Source: Patescibacteria group bacterium
GTDB taxonomy: Bacteria > Patescibacteriota > Patescibacteriia > 2-12-FULL-60-25
Length of the DNA stretch: 64,000 nt
Direction: 5' to 3'
NCBI GenBank assembly: GCA_028688515.1
Contig: JAQTXZ010000001.1
Coordinates: 806,001-870,000 of the forward strand
Shown: positions 33,548 through 42,398 of the stretch, piece after piece
How the letters are laid out: every line of letters starts with the position of its first letter
Position numbering within the stretch: position 1 is the first letter of the stretch
Translations under genes and position numbers: made by a program
Notes under the pieces: model-generated
What the model saw: the letters and a program-made list of their open reading frames with translations, nothing else
Told to the model about the DNA's origin: nothing
Database searches by the model: none

Positions 33548-33781
33548 CCCTCTTTTGAAAAGCTGACTGTCTGTCGGATTTTCAGAAGAGGGTGCGACGT
33601 GGGTGTAGTCGAAAGACGATGGGTCTTGTGCACCCTCAACCTCTTGGCGGACGAAACGAAGAATGCAAGCAATTGCGTTGTCGAGGCTGTCCGCCACTAA
33701 TCTCGCGGGACGTACATATATATGTTTCTGTGGAACGACCTCTACTTTGTCCCGCTCGGGTGCATGGGCAACCATGCACCC
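33548..33781 (+). ncRNA. multi-loop RNA unit 4
   Basis: Hairpin A of the first type. Loop B: 5' side 33597-33607, tip GTC-GAAA-GAC, 3' side 33618-33629. Loop C: 5' side 33654-33664, tip GCAA-GCAA-TTGC, 3' side 33677-33688. Loop D: 5' side 33713-33723, tip GTTTC-TGT-GGAAC, 3' side 33737-33748. Closing hairpin 33758-33781. A last degenerate hairpin CCTTCTTT...AAAGAGGG (33783-33823) ends the array. Confidence 0.8.
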
Positions 33782-33843
33782 ACCTTCTTTAGAACTCCTA
33801 ATGATTAGTGGTTCCAAAGAGGGTAAGAGAAAAGTACGAAAAA

Positions 33844-33872
33844 TTGACAACCTCGCCATATCATGCTATACT
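33844..33872 (+). promoter_or_regulatory. sigma70-type promoter for rnj
   Basis: TTGACA (33844-33849), 17-base spacer, TATACT (33867-33872), one of the best promoters in the window. It leaves a 5' leader of about 230 bases before the RNase J start; the leader is AT-rich with no clear structure. Confidence 0.75.
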
Positions 33873-34112
33873 ACCATCATAAGTGAATAACGTTTGTTGC
33901 CGATTTGGTCTAAATTTAGCCAAATTTCAATAGTCGTGATTCAACAAGATTTTGTCTGGATCAATATAGATCAATTCTTTTTGAGATATATCAACTGCCT
34001 TATATAGGCGAAAGACTTTATTATTCAGATCGCAAGGAAACATCAGTTATCTTTTGCGTTAACTTTATTCATTCCGTGCAAGACGACGATTCGTCCTCTG
34101 GCGGAAACATGT

Positions 34113-36224
34113 ATGACACAGTTCTACAAATACCCATCCAACAATAGATTTGGAAAGGGTTCTGGCGGTTTTGGTTTTAGACACAATCAAAAATCACCGC
34201 AAAACGGTTCGCTCTCGCCGACCATCCAAAAAACGGATAACAAAGAGCTGATTGCAAAAGCAATCAAACAAGCTGCGCTAAAGACGGAACATTTTCGCAC
34301 AGCCGCAGTTAATGCGCCGGTTTTTAAAGGCGCGCATTTTAGGTCTGACAATAATCCAACGAGGGTTAGTAATCCGACGAGGGTTGATAACCGTCAGGCG
34401 GCTCCGGGCAAAAAAACTGCTGAGCCGAATCACAAACAGCGCGGTGGAGGCAATCGTTCGCGCCGCGGCGGCGCTTTTGCCACGGAAGAAGTGCGTTTAA
34501 GCACCTACAAACACAAACCTCGCTTAAGAACAGGATCTGATAAAGATACTTTAAGCAAGGATGCCCGTCTTAAAATAATGGTCTTGGGCGGCAACGAAGA
34601 GGTCGGTCGCAATATGTCACTTATCGAATATAAGAATGACATTATTTTGATTGACATGGGTTTGCAATTTCCGGAAGACGACATGCCGGGCGTTGATTAC
34701 ATCATCCCGAACATCAGTTATCTCGCGGATAAATTAAAAAATATTCGCGGCGTCATCATTACGCACGGCCATTTGGACCACATCGGCGCAATCCCCCATC
34801 TCGCACCGAGACTTGGAAATCCTCCGATGTTTATGAGCGCGCTAACTGCCGGTTTGGTTAAAAAACGCCAAGAGGATCACCGCGGAGTTGCTCCGCTTAA
34901 AATCAATGTCGTAAAAACAGACGACGTTTTGCAGCTCGGCTGCTTTAAGATCGAGTTCTTTCGCGTTTCGCACAACATTCCCGATTCTTTCGGCACGGTA
35001 ATTCACACTCCGGTTGGCATCGTTGTTCATACGGGCGACTTTAAAATTGATACCGCCACATCCGGCGATCTGCCGACGGAAATCGAAAAGATTAAAAAAC
35101 TTGGAAGCCAGCACGTTTTAGCTTTGATGGCAGACTCCACAAACGCCACGCAGCCGGGACGCCAGCTTACGGAAGGCGATATTCAACACAACATCGACGA
35201 TATCATTGCAAACGCCAAAGGTCGCATTGTAATCGGTACGTTTTCATCCATGCTTGGACGTATCCAGCAGATTATTTGGGCTTGCGAAAGGATGGGACGC
35301 AAAGTTTCCATCGAAGGCTACTCAATGAAATCCAATGTGGCGATTTGCCAAGAGCTGGGTTACATGAAAATACAAAAAGGAACTTTGATCGACGTCAAAC
35401 AGGCTTTAAAACTGCCTGACAATCAAGTTGCCATCATCTGCACCGGTGCGCAGGGAGAAGATCGCGCAGCTTTGATGCGCATCGCAAACGGCGAACATCC
35501 GAATGTGCAGATTGAAAAAGGCGACACCGTCGTTTTCTCTTCTTCCGTCATTCCGGGCAATGAACGCAGCGTTCAGCGCCTTAAAGACACTTTGTATCGC
35601 GAAGGCGCAGAAGTAGTTCATTATCAAATGATGGACGTTCACGCGGGCGGTCATGCAAAACAAGAAGATTTGAAATTGATGCACCACATGGTCAATCCAA
35701 AGTATTTGATTCCCATCGAAGGTAATCATTCCTTTTTGCACATGCATGCCAAAGCCGCTGCAGAAGGCGGAATCGATCCCAAAAATATTCTCATTGCCGA
35801 CAACGGTCAGATAATGGAATTCGATAAAAACGGACAAGGAATTTTGACCAACAAAAAAGTCCCGACAGAATACGTGTTCGTAGACGGTTTGGGCGTTGGC
35901 GATACTAACCACGTTGTTTTGCGCGATCGTTTGGAACTTTCCAAAGATGGCATGGCAATCGTACTGGCCGTAGTTTCCGCGCAAACCGGCAAGCTGCTCA
36001 AAATGCCGGAGATCATGACCCGCGGTTTTGTGTTCACAAAAGAGCATGATGAATTGATGCCAATGGCCAAACGCAAAGTCGCCAATGTCTTAAAAGACGA
36101 CGATCCGCGCTCGAGTGCCAACGGCCAATACATGAAAGACAAAGTCCGCGAAGAGCTTGGCCAGTTCCTGTTTGCAAAAACAGGCAGAAGGCCAATGGTC
36201 TTGCCGATGATTATAGAAGTTTAA
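34113..36224 (+). CDS. rnj: ribonuclease J
   Basis: A 703-residue RNase J. About 150 N-terminal residues form a low-complexity basic extension (KQRGGGNRSRRGGAF) not present in Firmicute enzymes. The metallo-beta-lactamase core has ITHGHLDHIGAIPHL with the H-x-H-x-D-H zinc ligands near residues 218-223, followed by VHTGDFKID and the beta-CASP domain with MADSTNA, GTFSSMLGRIQQI and VHAGGHAKQEDLK. It degrades and matures RNA with 5' exonuclease and endonuclease activity. It follows the RNA array, has its own strong promoter, and overlaps the convergent hydrolase gene by 14 bp. Confidence 0.96.
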   Translation: MTQFYKYPSNNRFGKGSGGFGFRHNQKSPQNGSLSPTIQKTDNKELIAKAIKQAALKTEHFRTAAVNAPVFKGAHFRSDNNPTRVSNPTRVDNRQAAPGKKTAEPNHKQRGGGNRSRRGGAFATEEVRLSTYKHKPRLRTGSDKDTLSKDARLKIMVLGGNEEVGRNMSLIEYKNDIILIDMGLQFPEDDMPGVDYIIPNISYLADKLKNIRGVIITHGHLDHIGAIPHLAPRLGNPPMFMSALTAGLVKKRQEDHRGVAPLKINVVKTDDVLQLGCFKIEFFRVSHNIPDSFGTVIHTPVGIVVHTGDFKIDTATSGDLPTEIEKIKKLGSQHVLALMADSTNATQPGRQLTEGDIQHNIDDIIANAKGRIVIGTFSSMLGRIQQIIWACERMGRKVSIEGYSMKSNVAICQELGYMKIQKGTLIDVKQALKLPDNQVAIICTGAQGEDRAALMRIANGEHPNVQIEKGDTVVFSSSVIPGNERSVQRLKDTLYREGAEVVHYQMMDVHAGGHAKQEDLKLMHHMVNPKYLIPIEGNHSFLHMHAKAAAEGGIDPKNILIADNGQIMEFDKNGQGILTNKKVPTEYVFVDGLGVGDTNHVVLRDRLELSKDGMAIVLAVVSAQTGKLLKMPEIMTRGFVFTKEHDELMPMAKRKVANVLKDDDPRSSANGQYMKDKVREELGQFLFAKTGRRPMVLPMIIEV

Positions 36225-36774
36225 TCGCTTCAAGTGCCTCGGGTAATTCCGTCACACCATCAAGGCCGCTTATGTGGCCTTTTTGGTTTAAGGTGATGAT
36301 ACTTGACCCCAAGCGCTCGCGAAAGACATCAGCGTCAGCCAGCGGAACCCAAAGGTCGTCATCGGAAAAGATGGCAACGCTTTTGTTCAAATTATTTTTA
36401 ACTTTTTCAAAATCAATCGGCGTTTCGAGCCAGGGTTTTGCGATCGCGATTTCATTTTCGTCAAAGTCATCAAGTTTCAAAGTAAACCAACCGGCGACGA
36501 ATACCGTGCCGCGAATTTTGACGTTAATCGTCTCCAAGTATCTTAAAATCGTCTGGCAACCGACGCTGTGGCCGACCAGAATTAATTCCTCGTCCGGCGT
36601 GCCGACGACTTGCGATAAACATTCGACCCAAGGACCGATTTTCGGTACTTTTGGATTTGGCATCATTGGAATTTTCACCTCAAAACCGCGAGACGTGAGT
36701 TCGCTCTTCAACCATGGCAACCATCCGTCTTGCGGATGGCTGCTCCAGCCGTGGATGATGATAATGCGGGGCAT
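36211..36774 (-). CDS. RBBP9/YdeN-type alpha/beta hydrolase
   Basis: The start MPRIIIIHGWSSHPQDGWLP at 36774 gives 187 residues. The nucleophile elbow is LVGHSVGCQT (Ser), the oxyanion region is the IIHGW strand, and the C-terminal GHISG supplies the catalytic His, with a DDD segment (AIFSDDDLWVP) for the Asp. This is the small serine-hydrolase family RBBP9/YdeN. The substrate is unknown. It converges on rnj with a 14-bp overlap of the 3' ends. Confidence 0.87.
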   Translation of the reverse strand: MPRIIIIHGWSSHPQDGWLPWLKSELTSRGFEVKIPMMPNPKVPKIGPWVECLSQVVGTPDEELILVGHSVGCQTILRYLETINVKIRGTVFVAGWFTLKLDDFDENEIAIAKPWLETPIDFEKVKNNLNKSVAIFSDDDLWVPLADADVFRERLGSSIITLNQKGHISGLDGVTELPEALEAIKLL

Positions 36775-36994
36775 GAGGGTATTATACGAATAACAAATGA
36801 CAAATAGCAAATAACAAGAGTAAACGGCAAAGCTGCAATCGACAAATCAACTCTTGCTATTTGATATTTGTTACTTGAAACGACTTTAAGGACTTTACCC
36901 TCCTACGCCAAAGGCTACGGAAGGCCCACCAAAGCCTACATTTAATGCGACGGTGGGTGGACTTTAAGTACTTTATGGACTAATATATGTCCGT
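36775..36994. repeat. word repeats and palindrome upstream of trpS
   Basis: AAATAACAAATGACAAATAG-type words and their inverse (TTGCTATTTGATATTTGTTA) form a hairpin, followed by CCCTCCTACGCCAAAGGCTACGGAAGG and GACGGTGGGTGG, members of the short palindrome family also found in rnpB. TAATAT about eight bases before the trpS ATG may be its -10 box. Confidence 0.55.
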
Positions 36995-37987
36995 ATGAAA
37001 GATATCGTCTTTTCCGGCGTTCAGCCGACACGCAACTTGCACATCGGCAACTATATCGGAGCCCTAAAGCAATGGGCGCATATTCAACAGCAGCATCACT
37101 GCTATTTTTGTATCGTGGATGAACATGCCATAACCGTTCCGCAGGATCCCAAATTGTTGCGCGAGCGCATTTTGACGGTTGCTGCGGTTTATCTTGCCGC
37201 GGGCATTGACCCGAAACGTTCGATCCTTTTCATTCAAAGCGAAGTGCCGCAACACACCGAGCTTGGCTGGCTCATGATGACCGTCGCCAAGATGGGAGAA
37301 TTGGAAAGAATGACGCAATACAAGGACAAATCCAAAAAAGGCGGCACGGTCGGCGCCGGAGTCGGACTTTTCGGTTATCCGGTTTTGATGGCCGCGGACA
37401 TTTTGCTGTACGATACGACGATTGTTCCGGTTGGCGAGGATCAACTGCAGCACGTGGAGCTGACGCGCGTTTTGGCACGGAGATTTAACGAAAAATTCGG
37501 TGAGACTTTTGTCGTGCCGCAGCCGTTGATACAAAAAATCGGCGCGCGCATCATGAGCCTGCAAAAACCGGATGCCAAAATGTCCAAAAGCGACGAGAGC
37601 GAAATGGCTTCAATCTTTTTGACGGATGACAACGACACGATTCGCAAAAAAATCATGCGCGCGGTTACGGATTCCACCACCGGCGTTACTTTTGACCCCG
37701 AGAAAAAACCGGCTGTCTCAAATTTGATGACCATTTACCATCACATGACCGGTCAAACGATGAAAGAAATCGAAACAGCTTATGAAGGCAAGGGTTATGG
37801 CGACTTTAAGAAAGGTCTGGCCGAAGCCATCATCACCCACATGGGTCCGGTGCGCGATAAAATCGAACATTACCTGTCAGACCCGACATCTCTCAACAAA
37901 ATTTTAGACTCCGGCCGCGATAAGGCCGCAGCCGTCGCAGAAGCAAAAATGAAAGTTGTAAGGGAGAGAATGGGGTTGGGGAGATAA
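36995..37987 (+). CDS. trpS: tryptophanyl-tRNA synthetase
   Basis: A 330-residue class I synthetase of bacterial TrpRS size. Signatures: FSGVQPTRNLHIGNYIGAL with HIGN, GEDQLQHVELTR for substrate binding, and KMSKSDES. It charges tRNA-Trp in the cytoplasm. There is no Shine-Dalgarno; a -10-like TAATAT lies close to the ATG. It ends at a strong terminator. Confidence 0.97.
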   Translation: MKDIVFSGVQPTRNLHIGNYIGALKQWAHIQQQHHCYFCIVDEHAITVPQDPKLLRERILTVAAVYLAAGIDPKRSILFIQSEVPQHTELGWLMMTVAKMGELERMTQYKDKSKKGGTVGAGVGLFGYPVLMAADILLYDTTIVPVGEDQLQHVELTRVLARRFNEKFGETFVVPQPLIQKIGARIMSLQKPDAKMSKSDESEMASIFLTDDNDTIRKKIMRAVTDSTTGVTFDPEKKPAVSNLMTIYHHMTGQTMKEIETAYEGKGYGDFKKGLAEAIITHMGPVRDKIEHYLSDPTSLNKILDSGRDKAAAVAEAKMKVVRERMGLGR

Positions 37988-38030
37988 AAAAGTAGATACG
38001 TTGCATTGCAACGTCTCTACTTTTTTTATT
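37988..38030 (+). terminator. terminator between trpS and the cyclase gene
   Basis: AAAGTAGA-ACGTTGC-att-GCAACGT-TCTACTTTTTTT: a long hairpin followed by T, usable from both sides. Confidence 0.85.
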
Positions 38031-40026
38031 TCTTCGTCATCCTCCACACGCCATCCCAATCTTTTGCTGGCGGTTCTTGAATGAAGTGCTCTGCACGAGC
38101 TTTGAGAGTTTTGGACGGACCGTCGTCCGGTCGTTCCGTCAGCAGTTCGGACGTCAATTGAACTGCGCGAAAAAAGTCTTTTGTAAAATAGGCAGCCAGA
38201 GCATCTTCGAATTTCTTGGCAAATTGACGATCTGTCTGCGAAGCGTTTTTGCTGCGCTTCATGACTTCAAATATTTTTACAGGTTCTTTTTTGCCTTTGA
38301 CGGCAACGAGGTCTATCGATCTTACGAGATAACTGTTATTGAGTTCAGAGCGGGTCGCGTCTGTCACCAGCAAACTGACTCCGTATTCTTTAGTGAGCGA
38401 CTCCAAGCGCGAACCGAGATTCACGCTGTCGCCGATGACCGTGTAGTCAAAACGTTCCTGAGAACCCATGTTACCAACGACCATATCGCCGGTGTTGACG
38501 CCGACTCCGATTTTTATCGTGACATCGCCGAACAATTTTTGCGCATTCATTTCCTTCAACGCCGCAAGCATGTCGAGCGCGGTCTCGACCGCACGTTTGG
38601 CGTGATCAGCTTGATCAAGCGGCGCATTCCAAAAAGCCATCACAGCATCGCCGATATATTTGTCGAGTACGCCCTCGTGCTTAAACACCTCATCCGTCAT
38701 GCGCGTCAGATATTTGTTCATAAATTCGACGAGCTTATCCGGTTTCAAACCTTCGGAGATCGTCGTGAATCCGCGAATGTCGGAAAAAAGGACCGTCATT
38801 TTTCTGCGCTCGCCGCCCAGTTTTAATTTGGATGGATCCGCCAAAATCGACTCGACGACCGAGCTGGTCACGTAATGCGAAAAGGCTGAACGGATCTCGC
38901 GCTTCTGTTGTTCTGCGCTTATTCTACGTTCAAGTGCGACGGCCGCGAAACCAAGAATGACAGTAATCGTCGGCCAAAGAACGTCAGCAATCCAACCGCG
39001 GTCAAATAGTACGAACGATCCAATCAATGACACAAGCCAAAGTGCAAGTGCAAGCGGGATTGACCAGCGTACTTTTAATCTTGGAATGATAAGACCCAGC
39101 AGAAGTCCGACCAACAACAACCACAAGACGACTACTATCGACGGGAGCTCGCTCAAATAATTCTGCTGCAACAGAGTATTCAAAATAGAAGCATGAATCT
39201 CTATGCCAGGCATCGGTTGACTGACCGAAGTGGGCACCAACTGCTCGTCGTGCAGATCAGGAGCCGTTGCTCCGACCATGACGATATGATCAGCAAACAC
39301 ACTCGGATCGACCTTGCCATCGATGACATCCGCAGCAGATACGGTCACGAAACCGCGGTGTGGCGCACTGGGATAATTGACTATCAACCTGACGTCTTTA
39401 ACGCATGCTAAAAGCGTGCTAAAAGCGTACTCGGCGCTTCCTAGGCTATCCGTAATTTGCAAAGCGAAAGCCGGAATTTTTGAGCCATCCGACGAGACTG
39501 CGTAAAGCGGAATGCGGCGCACAACTCCGTCAGCGTCTTGCGGAGTATTGGTGTGACCGAGTCGCGCTGCGGCGGTCGCAATCAGCGGAATCGGGGTCAG
39601 GACACGTGTCGTGTCGTACATGACTTTCGAGCCGCTTATTGAAAGCGAAAGTTCAATCGGTAAAACAACATTTCCAGCGTCACGCAAAGCTTGTGCTAAA
39701 GCTTTATCATTCTCTTCGTCAGATGCTTCCGGAAAATTAACGTCGTAACCGATGGCGAGAGGTTTTGCAGCACTCAGTTTTTCGATAAGCTCCCCGTGGA
39801 TCGCACGGGGCCATGGCCAACGCCCGAGACGCGCCATTGCAGCATCGTCAATTGCAACGATGACAATACGCGCGTCGGCAGGATGCGGCAGATAGAGTCT
39901 ATCTGTCAGACGACGACTCCATGTGCTCAAAGCGCCTGTTAAAAAGATTGCTGAGCACAAAACGCCGACCGCGAGTCCGACGAGCAATGGTCTTTGCCAA
40001 GCGTGATTTTTCTTTTTTGAAATCAT
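38026..40026 (-). CDS. CHASE2-domain adenylate/guanylate cyclase
   Basis: A 666-residue membrane signalling protein. After an N-terminal helix (LLVGLAVGVLCSAIFLTGAL) comes an extracytoplasmic CHASE2 sensor (RIVIVAIDDAAMARLGRWPW, near residues 50-310), then three transmembrane helices (SIVVVLWLLLVGLLLGLIIP and following) and a class III cyclase domain with TVLFSDIRGFTTISEGL and DKYIGDAVMAFWNAPL, whose Asp residues bind the metals. It would make cAMP or cGMP in response to an external signal. Its neighbour upstream on the same strand is a FecR-domain protein, a frequent partner of CHASE2 cyclases. Confidence 0.93.
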   Translation of the reverse strand: MISKKKNHAWQRPLLVGLAVGVLCSAIFLTGALSTWSRRLTDRLYLPHPADARIVIVAIDDAAMARLGRWPWPRAIHGELIEKLSAAKPLAIGYDVNFPEASDEENDKALAQALRDAGNVVLPIELSLSISGSKVMYDTTRVLTPIPLIATAAARLGHTNTPQDADGVVRRIPLYAVSSDGSKIPAFALQITDSLGSAEYAFSTLLACVKDVRLIVNYPSAPHRGFVTVSAADVIDGKVDPSVFADHIVMVGATAPDLHDEQLVPTSVSQPMPGIEIHASILNTLLQQNYLSELPSIVVVLWLLLVGLLLGLIIPRLKVRWSIPLALALWLVSLIGSFVLFDRGWIADVLWPTITVILGFAAVALERRISAEQQKREIRSAFSHYVTSSVVESILADPSKLKLGGERRKMTVLFSDIRGFTTISEGLKPDKLVEFMNKYLTRMTDEVFKHEGVLDKYIGDAVMAFWNAPLDQADHAKRAVETALDMLAALKEMNAQKLFGDVTIKIGVGVNTGDMVVGNMGSQERFDYTVIGDSVNLGSRLESLTKEYGVSLLVTDATRSELNNSYLVRSIDLVAVKGKKEPVKIFEVMKRSKNASQTDRQFAKKFEDALAAYFTKDFFRAVQLTSELLTERPDDGPSKTLKARAEHFIQEPPAKDWDGVWRMTKK

Positions 40027-40053
40027 ATTTGCTTTTTAACTTAGTTCTCTCTT

Positions 40054-40161
40054 ATCATCCTCGGGCGGAGTCATACGGAGACCCGGGGATCCAATAAAGT
40101 CAATTTGTTCAGATTAATTATACTGGATCCCCGGGTCTCATCGGATTCGCCCGAGGATGAC
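40054..40161. repeat. palindromic repeat family 1, copy b
   Basis: TCATCCTCGGGCGGAG at the left, CGCCCGAGGATGAC at the right, GGATCC near each arm and an AT-rich centre. It lies between the cyclase and FecR genes and differs from copy a (14982) mainly in the centre. A second short piece AGGCGAGAATGACAG follows at about 40208. Confidence 0.8.
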
Positions 40162-40250
40162 AGAAGAAGGATAGAGCTTCGCCCACAACAACTTCGCAGA
40201 TGTGGGCAGGCGAGAATGACAGAAAAAAAGACGGACGGGACGACAAAAAA

Positions 40251-42326
40251 TTACTGAAGGAAAGTCGTAACAGCTGCAGTCTGTATTATCTGATAATTCC
40301 CGGCAGTCGTCTTCGTAACTCCGAGATCGGAATAACTCGCCGTGACAGTTACGGCCCCGGGTGTGGCACCTGCAACAAGCGACGCTCCGGCCATTCTAGC
40401 AAGCGCATTCGAGACAGACCAAGCAACGCTCGACGAAACATCTTTAGAAAATCCGTTGGAATAGTTGGCGACAACGGTAAGCGGCAAACTTCCGCCAATA
40501 TTTATTGAACCGCTTGCAGGCGAGATTGAAATGCTCGAAAGAATCACGCCTTGATTGATCGACAGGGGCGTGCCGGCGATCAAAGTTTGACCACTGTCTA
40601 CAACCGTTGCGTTTATAGTTACAGAACCTGCCGCCGAAGCGACGTAGGTCGATCCGGAAATAGTGCCCAAGTTTCCGACCAGACCAAAGTTTGCTCGATC
40701 CGTGACATCGACGAATGAACCATCAACTTTATAACCATTTACGAACAGCTTAACTCTGTCGCCAACATTCGCCGGACTTGGTTGCGCCATCAATTGTATG
40801 CGCACCAAACCCAAACTCTGTGCCGCCGGAGGAGTTTGATTGACATTTTGAGTTGAAGTCGCAACAACCGGCGGAGTCACCGGAACGGTTGAAGTCGCTT
40901 TTGAAGGACTGATTGCTGTATCGGTCGATGTCGCCATCTGCGTCGTGCTCGTCGTGCTCCCCGTCTCACCCAATGCAGGAATGGAAATTGATGCACACAT
41001 CGCCAAATGTCTTTTGAAAAAATCCAAACGCAAAGTTTGTACTTGAACCTTGGCATTCAAAGTCGCCTTGTCCTTGGCTGTTATCGCCGACATCTTTTCC
41101 AGATCTCCCTTTTCCCTGGCCAGGCCCTGCTCCACCGCATTGACAGCCTCTTTGATCAAATCCTCAACATTCGGCTGGCAGTCAAACCGCTCCGCCTCAT
41201 CCAATCGCGCATCAACGGAAAGCGAACGCGCATAAAAAGACGCGGCATCATCATTCCAGACTCCAGCATACATATCTTCCACTCCAAGCTTTAGCCTAAA
41301 CGCGTTACTGGTTGGTTCAACGCTTGAAAACGCGAGCATGGCATCGCCCAATATCGGACGCACCGCAACGCGGTAATCTTTAGACTTAGTATCGTTTAAT
41401 TTTGAGTTCAATTCTTTGTCGATGTCCGAAAGCATCTGAAAAGCAAAACCCGACTTTCCGCGATCTATCAAATCATGAACATATCCGATGCGGCGACCAA
41501 AATACTTTGCCCAAAGTTTTGGCGCATTTTTGCCCGCAAAAGCCAAATGCAAATTTTCCGACCAAAGCGACAAACCATAAGACCAGCTGTCCGGTGGCGA
41601 GCCATTTTTTGAATGCAAACCTTCTGCAAAAGCAGCCTCGGACGAAGACGAGTAATTTTTATCGGCATCTTGATTCTCTTTTAGCCAATCCTGATCGCGC
41701 CAAGTTCCGCTGGCGACGTCTCCTCTGCCTGTCAACTTGCCGGACGAGTTGAATTCGGCCCACTCGCCGCCCACCAAGTAATCCTCTTTTGAATCGGATT
41801 GACCATTGACGATGCCAACGCCCGCTTGATCGACAACAACATCCGTCGTCTGCCCGTTTGCAACCAAACCAAAAGCCGTGCCTCTAACCGTTGCAATCAC
41901 TTGATTTGATTGACCCGAAAAATCATCCCTCAAATCCAAAAGATGCAAAACGCGCGACCAAGCACGACCGGACTCCAGCTTGAAGTTCATCACAAAACCG
42001 GCGTCTTGATTGTCTTGCGCATTGGTTATTGTCATCGTCGTCTGCGCATCCAGCCTGATGCTAGCCTTGCTGTAAGACATCAAACTTGCGATAGAATTTT
42101 CCGCCGTCCTGATACGGTCGCCTTTCTCAATTTCCATCCCGCTGTTTACCTGCTCCTCTGGCATACCGTCTTTTGTGACAAAAACATTGCCTTTTTCTAT
42201 GACAAGTTGAAGTTTAGACGCGTTGTCCGCAGGCAAACTGCCGAGCGACCAAAACCACCAAACCAAAGCCGCAATGATGCAGACCATGATAACCGCCACC
42301 CAAGCGATTAACGAGCGCTTTTTCAT
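40251..42326 (-). CDS. FecR-domain protein with Ig-like (Big_2) repeats
   Basis: The start MKKRSLIAWVAVIMVCIIAA at 42326 gives 691 residues with one N-terminal membrane helix. Residues 40-160 fit a FecR domain (MEIEKGDRIRTAENSIASLM, VIATVRGTAFGLVANG). The middle is helical; a Thr/Ser/Pro-rich linker (TTSTTQMATSTDTA) leads to two bacterial Ig-like domains (SISISPASGSINIGGSLPLT and onward). It is exported and membrane-anchored. It lies directly upstream of the CHASE2 cyclase on the same strand, suggesting a shared envelope-sensing pathway. The frame runs upstream into the RNase P gene, but that part is spurious. Confidence 0.85.
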   Translation of the reverse strand: MKKRSLIAWVAVIMVCIIAALVWWFWSLGSLPADNASKLQLVIEKGNVFVTKDGMPEEQVNSGMEIEKGDRIRTAENSIASLMSYSKASIRLDAQTTMTITNAQDNQDAGFVMNFKLESGRAWSRVLHLLDLRDDFSGQSNQVIATVRGTAFGLVANGQTTDVVVDQAGVGIVNGQSDSKEDYLVGGEWAEFNSSGKLTGRGDVASGTWRDQDWLKENQDADKNYSSSSEAAFAEGLHSKNGSPPDSWSYGLSLWSENLHLAFAGKNAPKLWAKYFGRRIGYVHDLIDRGKSGFAFQMLSDIDKELNSKLNDTKSKDYRVAVRPILGDAMLAFSSVEPTSNAFRLKLGVEDMYAGVWNDDAASFYARSLSVDARLDEAERFDCQPNVEDLIKEAVNAVEQGLAREKGDLEKMSAITAKDKATLNAKVQVQTLRLDFFKRHLAMCASISIPALGETGSTTSTTQMATSTDTAISPSKATSTVPVTPPVVATSTQNVNQTPPAAQSLGLVRIQLMAQPSPANVGDRVKLFVNGYKVDGSFVDVTDRANFGLVGNLGTISGSTYVASAAGSVTINATVVDSGQTLIAGTPLSINQGVILSSISISPASGSINIGGSLPLTVVANYSNGFSKDVSSSVAWSVSNALARMAGASLVAGATPGAVTVTASYSDLGVTKTTAGNYQIIQTAAVTTFLQ

Positions 42327-42363
42327 ACAATGCAATGATAGCAATAAAATCGACTTCCAACAA

Positions 42364-42393
42364 TTGACATTTGATGCATTTTCTGATACTCTC
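42364..42393 (+). promoter_or_regulatory. probable rnpB promoter
   Basis: TTGACA (42364-42369) with GATACT (about 42385-42390) 15 bases later, ending roughly eight bases before the first base of RNase P RNA. The spacing is short, so the call is tentative. Confidence 0.45.
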
Positions 42394-42398
42394 CCTGC

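Noticed and set aside
32847-33823. CRISPR array.
   Set aside because: Units are about 230 bases with three structured loops, not 25-40-base repeats with similar-sized spacers, and no cas gene is near.
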